This document shows positions 5,642-11,343 of a DNA stretch of 11,343 nt, one piece after another (the stretch's first letter is position 1; each line of letters opens with the position of its first letter). The translations under genes were made by a program, and so were the position numbers. Under the pieces are notes generated by a model that made no database searches, was not told where the DNA came from, and worked only from the letters and a program-made list of their open reading frames with translations. The DNA is taken from NCBI GenBank assembly GCA_021203115.1, contig JAJQBV010000221.1, positions 1 through 11,343 on the forward strand, written 5' to 3'. Source of the stretch: Clostridiales bacterium (GTDB taxonomy: Bacteria; Bacillota; Clostridia; Lachnospirales; Lachnospiraceae).

Positions 5642-6121
5642 TCAGTTCGATCTCTGAATCTCCAGCACCTTGTAAGTCAGTATGCCGGCCTGTGTCTCCA
5701 CCTCAACGGTCTCGCCCACCTTCGCGCCCAGCAGCGCCCGTCCGACCGGGGACTCATTGGAGATCATTCCCTTTAAGCTGTTCGCCTCGGTGGAACCGAC
5801 GATCTTGTACTCCAGCTCCTCATCGAACTCGCAGTCCAGAATCCGAACTTGACATCCGACGCCGATGGCGTCCAGATCAACCTCTTCCTCCACGACGACC
5901 TCCGCGTTTTTGAGGATCTTCTCAATCTCCTCGATCCGCGTCTCAATGTCGCGCTGCTCGTCCTTTGCCGCGTCATACTCCGCATTCTCGGAAAGATCCC
6001 CCTGTTCGCGCGCCTCTTTTATCTTCTGGGCGACCTCTTTCCTGCGGATCACCTTCAGATCCTGCAGCTCCGTCTCCAGCTTCTGCAGGCCCTGATAAGT
6101 CAAAAGATTTTTCTTACCCAT
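5642..6121 (-). CDS. greA: Transcription elongation factor GreA
   Basis: Binds the RNA polymerase secondary channel and stimulates cleavage of backtracked transcripts. The 159-residue length is normal. The N-terminal coiled coil (about 1-76) carries the signature REQGDLSENAEYDAAKDEQ, with the tip acidic residues D42 and E45. The C-terminal FKBP-like domain (about 83-159) includes SNESPVGRALLGAKVGE. I take ATG 6121 (MGKKNLLTY) because AGGAGG lies 10 nt upstream and the family starts here; the frame extends to 6187 without a better site. It is followed 35 bp later by lysS. The 112-bp gap upstream is large enough for its own promoter, but none stands out. Confidence 0.97.
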   Translation of the reverse strand: MGKKNLLTYQGLQKLETELQDLKVIRRKEVAQKIKEAREQGDLSENAEYDAAKDEQRDIETRIEEIEKILKNAEVVVEEEVDLDAIGVGCQVRILDCEFDEELEYKIVGSTEANSLKGMISNESPVGRALLGAKVGETVEVETQAGILTYKVLEIQRSN

Positions 6122-6233
6122 ATATCTGATTCCTCCTGTTGAAAGATATAGTAACGATATGTCATCGGGTTGTGTAAAATGATACAAAAAAGAATATCAC
6201 TTGTCCCTGCGATACTCCCTCACGCGGCGCTTC

Positions 6234-6768
6234 TCACCGTTCTGCCCTGACAGTCAACATATTATACCCAATCGGCACTTTGATGTCAAGGCAGTCCTCC
6301 TCCCATTTTCTCTTTTGAAAGGGAAGATAAATCGCATCCTCCGGAAAACAGGAAACATCCGCCTCCCCGTACCGTTCAAAATCCAGAACCATGTTACCAT
6401 ACAGCGGTATGTCCCGTGATTTCGGCACGATGCGGACGATCAGGCCGTACTCCGCTTCCATGTAGTCTTTCCAGTCTGTGAAATAATCCGGCCTGTCCGT
6501 GCAAATTTCCAGAAAATTCAACCCGTCCTCCATCTGGGCGAGCACCTGATCAACATCAACCTCCTCCCCGAAAACCTGGCCGGGGCAGTCCGTGTCAATC
6601 AGAATCGGACGAAACCGGCGGTAGTCCAACCCCCGCAGCTCAAGCACCGCCTCGATGACTGCCCGGCTGTAAGCCAGATACGGGTTGACCCATGGCGTGC
6701 TTTCCCCGTTTTCCTGTCCGGCGTCTGCTCCCGCTTTTTGCCTCCGTCTCTGAAAGAAGCTCTTTCAT
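6234..6768 (-). pseudogene. Unrecognised conserved-looking protein with an apparent 5' frameshift at an A5 run
   Basis: I do not recognise this family. From about 6734 down to 6234 one frame encodes NPYLAYSRAVIEAVLEL, RGLDYRRFRPILIDTD, then an acidic body ending KVPIGYNMLTVRAER. That frame has no ATG: a stop lies at 6767-6765 and the first usable start is GTG at 6647, inside the sensible sequence. A different frame starts with ATG at 6768 (or ATG 6804) and reads MKELLSETEAK before losing sense. Removing one A from the AAAAA run at 6739-6735 joins them as SETEAKAGADAGQENGES and onward, giving a protein of about 178 residues from 6768. So the gene is either recently frameshifted or carries a sequencing indel. 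Without the shift, a 137-residue protein from GTG 6647 is possible. It sits between dusB and greA, same strand. Confidence 0.6.
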
Positions 6769-6849
6769 TTTCCGAAAAAATCTCTGCCCTTGCGCACAAC
6801 TCATTCCGTCCGGTTGCGGTTAGTTAAGAATATGCGCCCTGCCGGTTCC

Positions 6850-7827
6850 TTATGCGCACAAAAATTCCTCCAGCAGCCGCTCCAGATCCCCGTAGGTCTG
6901 GATCTCGTTGATCCGTCCCCGCAGGCGCGAAGAATTTTTATAACCGGCCGTATACCACGCCGCATGCTTTCGGATCTCCCGGATACCGATATATTCCCCC
7001 TTCACCTCCAGCAAAAGCCCGGCGTGCCGAAGGATCATATCCGCCATCTCGCGGACGGACGGTTTCGGCAGGGGTTCCCCCGCCTCCAGCTCGTGGAGGA
7101 TCTGCCGGAAAATCCACGGATTTCCCTCCGCTTCCCTCCCGATCATAAACCCGTCGCAGCCGGTCTCCTCTCTCATCCGGATCACATCCCGCGCCGAGCG
7201 CAGGTCGCCGTTGCCGATCACCGGAATGCTGACCGCCTCTTTCACACAGCGAATGATATCCCAGTCCGCCGCTCCCGCGTAATACTGCTGCCGGGTTCTT
7301 CCATGGACTGTCACCGCGGCGACGCCGCAGCTCTCCGCGATCCTTGCGATCTCTACCGCGTTGATATGCTCCTCGTCAAATCCCTTGCGGATCTTCACTG
7401 TCACCGGTTTTTTCACTGCCTGAACCAGCTTAGACAAAATCTTCTCCACTAGCCGCGGATCATTCATCAGCGCCGACCCCTCGCCGTTTTTGACCACCTT
7501 CGGCACGGGGCAGCCCATATTGAAATCCAGAACGGCAAACGGCCGCTCCTCGATTTTTGCCGCCATGTCCGCCAGAATATTCGGATCTGAGCCGAAAAGC
7601 TGAAGGGAGACCGGCTGCTCCTCCGGACGAATCTCCATCAGCTTTTCCGTATTCTTATTCCCGTAATAGATTGCTTTTGCGCTGACCATTTCCATGCAGA
7701 CAAGACCGGCGCCCTGTTCTTTGCACAGCAAACGAAATGGCAGGTCGGAAACTCCTGCCATTGGCGCTAAAATCAAATTGTTGTCCAAAACCACATTGCC
7801 GATCTGAAGCTTCTCTGTTGGTCTCAT
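6850..7827 (-). CDS. dusB: tRNA-dihydrouridine synthase (DusB type)
   Basis: FMN- and NADPH-dependent enzyme that reduces specific uridines in tRNA to dihydrouridine. The 325 residues form the usual TIM barrel plus helical tail. Diagnostic segments are LAPMAGVSDLPFR (20-32), the catalytic cysteine in DFNMGCPVPKVVKNGEG (C106), KIRKGF, TVHGRTRQQYYAGAADW, the FMN phosphate site IGNGDL and GFMIGREAEGNPWIF. GGAGG lies 5 nt before the ATG at 7827. It starts 27 bp after coaX, in the same run of genes. The Dus subfamily (B rather than A or C) is assigned from overall resemblance and context, so the exact uridine position modified is not certain. Confidence 0.95.
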   Translation of the reverse strand: MRPTEKLQIGNVVLDNNLILAPMAGVSDLPFRLLCKEQGAGLVCMEMVSAKAIYYGNKNTEKLMEIRPEEQPVSLQLFGSDPNILADMAAKIEERPFAVLDFNMGCPVPKVVKNGEGSALMNDPRLVEKILSKLVQAVKKPVTVKIRKGFDEEHINAVEIARIAESCGVAAVTVHGRTRQQYYAGAADWDIIRCVKEAVSIPVIGNGDLRSARDVIRMREETGCDGFMIGREAEGNPWIFRQILHELEAGEPLPKPSVREMADMILRHAGLLLEVKGEYIGIREIRKHAAWYTAGYKNSSRLRGRINEIQTYGDLERLLEEFLCA

Positions 7828-7854
7828 GTCATCCTCCGGTTCTCCGGCGTTTTC

Positions 7855-8625
7855 TCATTTTTTCTGCTTCTCAAAGATCAGGCGCATCCCGTACAGCGTA
7901 AGCTGCGGATCGTAGATATCGATCGCGTCCGTCTCCTGTTCAATGATGCGTCCCAGCCCGCCGGTAGCGACCACCTTCACGTCCTCCCGGCCGAACTCCT
8001 TTTTCATCTGGCGGATGATATACTCCGTCTGCCCGACCTGTCCGTAGACCAGACCGGCCTGCATGCACGCGATGGTATCCTGCGCCAGAATGCTCTTCGG
8101 CTTTTTGATCTCAAACTCCGGCAGCTTTGCCGCCATACTCCACATCGACTGCGCCGATGTCCGGATCCCCGGTGCAATCACGCACGCGGTAAAGGTTCCG
8201 TCCTCGTCCACCAGATCAAAGGTCGTCGCGGTTCCGTAATCAACCACGATCGCCGGTCCGCCGTAAAGCTCATACACCGCCGCCGCATCCACGATCCGAT
8301 CCGCTCCCACCTGACGCGGATTGCGTCCCGCGACGCGGATGCCGGTTTTAATGCCGGATTCAATGATGATCGGTTTCGTGTGAAAATATTTGAGAATGGC
8401 GTTGGTCAGAGAATGCATGACATTCGGAACCACCGACGCGACGATTGCATCCGTAATATCCGCCACCGCCACCTCATTGTGAACCAGCAGCTCACAGATC
8501 ACCATGCCGTACTCATCCGACGTGCGCGTCTGTATCGTTGTCATGCGAAACGTGGTCCGCAGCTTTTTCCCGTCGAACACCCCCAGCGTAATGTTTGTAT
8601 TTCCGATATCCACTGTCAGTAACAT
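7855..8625 (-). CDS. coaX: Type III pantothenate kinase
   Basis: Phosphorylates pantothenate, the first step of coenzyme A synthesis. The 256 residues belong to the ASKHA fold and show the type III signatures: VDIGNTNITLGVFDG (5-19, phosphate loop 1), GADR (107-110) and DYGTATTFDLVD (129-140, phosphate loop 2, with Tyr where Phe is common), then VIAPGI (149-154). The ATG at 8625 overlaps the stop of the DUF6145 gene by one base (TGATG), with GGAGG upstream inside that gene, so the two are translationally coupled. Type III enzymes are not feedback-inhibited by CoA, a property of the family rather than something visible here. Confidence 0.97.
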   Translation of the reverse strand: MLLTVDIGNTNITLGVFDGKKLRTTFRMTTIQTRTSDEYGMVICELLVHNEVAVADITDAIVASVVPNVMHSLTNAILKYFHTKPIIIESGIKTGIRVAGRNPRQVGADRIVDAAAVYELYGGPAIVVDYGTATTFDLVDEDGTFTACVIAPGIRTSAQSMWSMAAKLPEFEIKKPKSILAQDTIACMQAGLVYGQVGQTEYIIRQMKKEFGREDVKVVATGGLGRIIEQETDAIDIYDPQLTLYGMRLIFEKQKK

Positions 8626-8966
8626 CAGATGTCATCCTCCCCGATCTCTCCCAGAAAAACTGCCTTATAATATAGCTCCAGCGACTCCAACAGCTCTGTT
8701 TTTGTGTTCTGTATCTGACGGATCTTTAAAACACTCCCGATCTCATCATACAGAAGGTCTCCTTCGTCTGCGGAGGTTTCCAGCTGCAGGCAGCCGTCCG
8801 CATCAAACTTCATCACCAGAACACCGCCCACATCCTCCGTGTACAGCACGCAGAGAATCTTCAGCTCATCCTGAACCTGCGCGGGCAAACCGTCAAACTC
8901 CGGATTCAGATAATACTGCTTTGTGTATGCACTGGACGCACAGAGTATGGTTTCTTCGTCATTCAT
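8625..8966 (-). CDS. DUF6145 family protein
   Basis: A 113-residue acidic cytoplasmic protein reading MNDEETILCASSAYTKQYYLN, then LPAQVQDELKILCVLYTEDVGGVL, DEGDLLYDEIGSVLKI and TELLESLELYYKAVFL. I recognise this as the DUF6145 family of Lachnospiraceae and relatives; its function is unknown. ATG 8966 is preferred since AAGGAG lies 8 nt upstream, 19 bp after birA ends. The frame remains open back to 9095, but that part overlaps birA and has no conserved look. Position between birA and coaX, two cofactor genes, with a one-base overlap to coaX, suggests co-expression but not a shared pathway. Confidence 0.8.
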   Translation of the reverse strand: MNDEETILCASSAYTKQYYLNPEFDGLPAQVQDELKILCVLYTEDVGGVLVMKFDADGCLQLETSADEGDLLYDEIGSVLKIRQIQNTKTELLESLELYYKAVFLGEIGEDDI

Positions 8967-8985
8967 GAAGTATTCTCCTTTTATT

Positions 8986-9963
8986 TCATATGTAGCCGTA
9001 CACGCCCCGGACGGACACCTCTCCCGCGGAAACGCAGACCATGCCGTCCGCCGTCTCCACCAGAAGCTCCCCGCCCGCGTTGATTCCGCGGGCAACGCCG
9101 ATATATTCCCGTTTCATATCCATCACGCGCACCTGCCTGTCCCGGTTGACCAAGTGCGCCTGATACTCGTCCGCCAGCACGGAGAGATCCTGTGTTTTTA
9201 AAAAGACGGCATAATATTTCTCAAACTGCCGCATACAGTTTGCAATCAGCTCAGCCCGGCAGATGCGCTCCCCTGTCTGCTGATATACGGATGTCGCCAT
9301 CTGTGCCACCGCCTCCGGGAAATCCCGGTTGTGAACATTGATGCCCACGCCGATCACGATGTAATTGATATAATCCATCTGCGCGCTCATTTCCGTCAGA
9401 ATGCCGCAGACCTTCTTTCCGCTGCAAATAATGTCGTTCGGCCACTTAATCTGTACGCCCGGCACGCCCAGATCCTCCAGCGCTGACCGCACCGCCATTC
9501 CCATGACCAGCGTCAGCATAGAGGCATGCCCCGGCTCAATGTCCGGCTTCAACAGCAGCGACATAAAAATCCCGCTTCCCTTCGGGGACTCCCATGTTCT
9601 GCCGCGGCGGCCCCTTCCGGCCGTCTGCTCCTCCGCGGCCACCAATAGCCCCTGCGCCGCACCGGACTCCGCCTGACGCTTTACTTCCGTATTGGTGGAA
9701 TCCGCCGTGTCAAACACCTGCAGCGGATGTCCCGCCCACTCTGTGTCAAGGTATTCCTCCACACGCTCCGCGGTCAGCAGATCCGGCTCCATGCACAGGC
9801 GATATCCCCGGTTGCGCACCGCCTCGATCTCATAGCCCGCCTCTTCCAGTTGACGGATGGCTTTCCATATGCTTGTCCTGCTGACGCCGAACCTTCGGCT
9901 GATCTCCTGGCCGGAGAGGAAACCGTCGGTTTCCCTGAGAAGCTGTAAGATCTTTTCCTTCAT
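8986..9963 (-). CDS. birA: Bifunctional biotin--[acetyl-CoA-carboxylase] ligase / biotin operon repressor
   Basis: Activates biotin as biotinyl-AMP and attaches it to carboxylase carrier domains. An N-terminal winged helix (about 1-60, ISRRFGVSRTSIWKAIRQLE and the wing RNRGYRL) suggests it also represses biotin genes. The catalytic domain shows DSTNTEVKR (88-96), GRGRRGRTW (116-124), KWPNDIICSGKKVCGIL (173-189) and GVGINVHN. A C-terminal SH3-like domain ends GEVSVRGVYGY. At 325 residues it is full length for the Group II, DNA-binding type. The ATG at 9963 is 6 bp after the argF stop, with GGGAG overlapping the end of argF. No biotin operator was found in the window. Confidence 0.97.
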   Translation of the reverse strand: MKEKILQLLRETDGFLSGQEISRRFGVSRTSIWKAIRQLEEAGYEIEAVRNRGYRLCMEPDLLTAERVEEYLDTEWAGHPLQVFDTADSTNTEVKRQAESGAAQGLLVAAEEQTAGRGRRGRTWESPKGSGIFMSLLLKPDIEPGHASMLTLVMGMAVRSALEDLGVPGVQIKWPNDIICSGKKVCGILTEMSAQMDYINYIVIGVGINVHNRDFPEAVAQMATSVYQQTGERICRAELIANCMRQFEKYYAVFLKTQDLSVLADEYQAHLVNRDRQVRVMDMKREYIGVARGINAGGELLVETADGMVCVSAGEVSVRGVYGYI

Positions 9964-9969
9964 CGCCGT

Positions 9970-10959
9970 TTAGTCTCCCAGCGTCGCCAGCATCACTGCT
10001 TTGATCGTGTGCATACGGTTCTCTGCCTCGTCAAAGACAATGGACTGCTCACTTTCAAAAACCTCATCCGTCACTTCCATCGCATCCAGTCCGTATTTGT
10101 CATGGATCTGCGCGCCGATCTTTGTCCCCAGATCATGGAAGGCGGGAAGACAGTGCATAAAACGGCACTGCGCGCCCGCGGCCTCCATCAGCGCCCGGTT
10201 CACCTGATACGGAGTCAGATCCCGGATCCGCTCCTCCCACACCTCGTCCGGCTCGCCCATGGACACCCAGACATCCGTGTAGATCACATCCGCGCCCTGT
10301 ACTCCACCGACGGCATCCTCCGTCAACTCGATCACGGCTCCTGTCCCGGCCGCAATCTCCCGGCAGGTCTCCACCAGCGCCGGATCCGGAAAATACTTCC
10401 TGTTCGTGCAGGCCACAAAGTGCATCCCCAGCTTTGCGGATAAGATCATGAGCGAGTTCCCCATATTATAGCGGGCATCGCCCATATAGACCAGCTTGAT
10501 CCCCTTTATGCGGCCGAAATGCTCCCGGATCGTCAGGGCATCCGCCAGCATCTGCGTCGGATGAAACTCATTTGTCAGCCCGTTCCACACCGGCACACCG
10601 GCGTATTTCGCAAGCTCCTCCACGATTTCCTGTCCGAAGCCGCGATACTCAATCCCGTCATAAATGCGGCCCAGCACACGGGCTGTATCCGCAATGCTCT
10701 CCTTTTTCCCGATCTGGGAGGCCGAGGGATCCAGAAACGTCGCCTGCATGCCCAGATCATAGGCAGCCACCTCAAAAGAGCAGCGGGTTCTCGTACTTGT
10801 CTTTTCAAAAATCAGTGCGATATTTTTCCCGCGCAACACATCATGCGGGATTCCCTTCTTTTTTTTGTCCTTCAGATCCGCCGCAAGATCGATCAGATAT
10901 GTAATCTCTTCTGGCGGGAAATCCAGCAGCTTCAGAAAATTTTTCCCTTTCAAATCCAT
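9970..10959 (-). CDS. argF: Ornithine carbamoyltransferase
   Basis: Converts ornithine and carbamoyl phosphate to citrulline. The 329 residues are standard length. The carbamoyl-phosphate site STRTR (55-59), HPTQMLAD (133-140), the ornithine-side DVWVSMG (229-235) and HCLP (269-272, catalytic cysteine) are all present. The segment [12 protein letters not shown] resembles catabolic (ArcB-type) enzymes as well as anabolic ones, so the physiological direction cannot be fixed from motifs; no arcA or arcC neighbour is visible, which favours biosynthesis weakly. The ATG at 10959 follows AGGTG by about 5 nt. It is the first gene of the run leading into birA. A possible ArgR box lies just upstream (10979-10994). 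Confidence 0.95.
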   Translation of the reverse strand: MDLKGKNFLKLLDFPPEEITYLIDLAADLKDKKKKGIPHDVLRGKNIALIFEKTSTRTRCSFEVAAYDLGMQATFLDPSASQIGKKESIADTARVLGRIYDGIEYRGFGQEIVEELAKYAGVPVWNGLTNEFHPTQMLADALTIREHFGRIKGIKLVYMGDARYNMGNSLMILSAKLGMHFVACTNRKYFPDPALVETCREIAAGTGAVIELTEDAVGGVQGADVIYTDVWVSMGEPDEVWEERIRDLTPYQVNRALMEAAGAQCRFMHCLPAFHDLGTKIGAQIHDKYGLDAMEVTDEVFESEQSIVFDEAENRMHTIKAVMLATLGD

Positions 10960-10978
10960 AATAACACCTACTCTCTGA

Positions 10979-10994
10979 CATGATTTTTAACATG
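10979..10994. promoter_or_regulatory. Possible arginine operator (ARG-box-like dyad) upstream of argF
   Basis: CATGATTTTTAACATG is an imperfect dyad with an AT-only centre, about 20 bp upstream of the argF start. It resembles ArgR/AhrC boxes of Firmicutes (CATG-type ends around an A/T core of about 18 bp) but is two bases short of the usual length. It would suit repression of argF by arginine. Assigned on position and resemblance only. Confidence 0.3.
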
Positions 10995-10998
10995 AAGC

Positions 10999-11059
10999 GG
11001 GCTGCCGGAAAGCAGCCCCCATATGACACGATCGGGGATGGCCGCACTGCGGCCACCCC
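10999..11059. terminator. Two GC-rich hairpins between the SPFH gene and argF
   Basis: GGGCTGC-CGGAAA-GCAGCCC (10999-11018) and TGGCCGC-ACT-GCGGCCA (11039-11055), the latter extended by GGGG/CCCC (11034-11037 and 11056-11059) around a bulged A. They follow the SPFH stop by about 50-100 nt on the minus strand. The likely role is transcription termination or mRNA 3'-end protection for the SPFH gene. No clean T-run follows either stem (CGCTTCATG after the first-named), so termination may be weak or depend on other factors. Confidence 0.45.
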
Positions 11060-11106
11060 GTTTACTGTAAAACTCCCGCTATTTCCCGGACGAATGAGGC
11101 GCGGTA

Positions 11107-11343
11107 TTATGCCTCTCCCTTCACATCCGCAGCAACCTCCACCACGGATTTTGCGAGTCCCGCGATCCCCTGAATCTCGGAGGGGATAATGATCTTGGTC
11201 GCTTTTCCGTCGGCCGCCTTTGCGAATGCCTCCAGGCTCTTGATCTGCAGCACTGCCGCATCCGGCTCTGCCTCCTTCAGGAAACGAAGTCCGTCCGCAT
11301 TGGCCTGCTGAATCTTTAAGATCGCCTCTGCCTGACCCTGTGC
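11107..11343 (-). CDS. SPFH/band-7 (stomatin-like) family protein, C-terminal part only
   Basis: The last 78 codons of a gene entering from the right edge. It reads AQGQAEAILKIQQANADGLRFLKEA, then AAVLQIKSLEAFAKAADGKATKIIIPSE and LAKSVVEVAADVKGEA before a TAA at 11109-11107. An Ala/Glu-rich helical coiled coil with AQGQAEAI, a LxSLEAFxxxADGKATKIIIPSE block and a short tail are typical of the C-terminus of membrane-associated SPFH proteins (stomatin/QmcA-like), which form oligomeric membrane scaffolds. The N-terminal membrane segment and SPFH domain are outside the window. It is upstream of argF on the same strand but separated by 147 bp holding two hairpins, so probably a separate transcript. 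Confidence 0.85.
   Translation of the reverse strand, partial: AQGQAEAILKIQQANADGLRFLKEAEPDAAVLQIKSLEAFAKAADGKATKIIIPSEIQGIAGLAKSVVEVAADVKGEA

Noticed and set aside
6122..6233. Strong promoter or terminator between the unrecognised gene and greA
   Set aside because: Only weak -35/-10-like words with poor spacing and a 5-bp TGATA/TATCA stem were seen, not enough to call.
6599..6799. 66-residue minus-strand frame upstream of the unrecognised gene
   Set aside because: Third frame over the same 5' region, starts at a non-ATG codon, and its sequence has no continuity with the downstream protein.

Overview
The window looks like a piece of a Gram-positive Clostridia chromosome, most likely Lachnospiraceae. 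This rests on the housekeeping gene order, strong AGGAGG-type ribosome binding sites, a DUF6145 gene, and mobile-element families (MobA/MobL, DUF3847, TnpV, DUF6462) common in that family. No species call can be made from the sequence alone. Every gene supported here is on the minus strand. The window has two parts: an AT-richer mobile element (1 to about 4105) and a GC-richer housekeeping block (4110 to 11343).

Mobile element, in transcription order from the right end: two small overlapping DUF6462-type proteins (3838-3575 and 3578-3351), TnpV (3340-2963), a 770-base non-coding stretch with a striking array of nine covarying stem-loops (2495-2963), a terminator-like hairpin (about 2230-2267), DUF3847 (2195-1869), a predicted oriT with a pIP501/RSF1010-like nic region (nic near 1854/1855), and a MobA/MobL relaxase (1626-367). 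The relaxase frame is broken by one in-frame TGA at 369-367 and then continues open to 127. Immediately beyond lies the second half of a CHC2 zinc-finger protein with no start and no first half (125-1). The element continues off the left edge, so no recombinase is visible. The element abuts the 3' end of lysS, where a 13-bp sequence is directly repeated.

The most interesting signal is the stem-loop array. Each unit has 12-bp arms around a 3-nt loop and follows CAAGTTNNCA / AAA / TGNNAACTTG. The variable positions change together on both arms. The outer arm falls into two classes, with about 70-bp and about 47-bp spacing. From the predicted nic polarity, the array lies in the leading region, so its + strand would enter a recipient early as single-stranded DNA. 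That makes a single-strand function during transfer or establishment a testable idea. Protein operators or iteron-like sites remain alternatives.

Housekeeping block, in transcription order: the C-terminus of an SPFH/band-7 protein (11343-11107), a gap with two hairpins and a possible arginine operator, ornithine carbamoyltransferase (argF-like), birA, a DUF6145 protein, coaX, dusB, an unrecognised protein whose 5' end appears frameshifted at an A5 run, greA and lysS. Spacing is tight (6, 19, -1 and 27 bp from argF to dusB; 35 bp between greA and lysS), which suggests one or two operons covering arginine metabolism, biotin and CoA cofactor steps, tRNA modification, transcript cleavage and tRNA charging. 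No tRNA, rRNA, CRISPR array or insertion sequence was seen.
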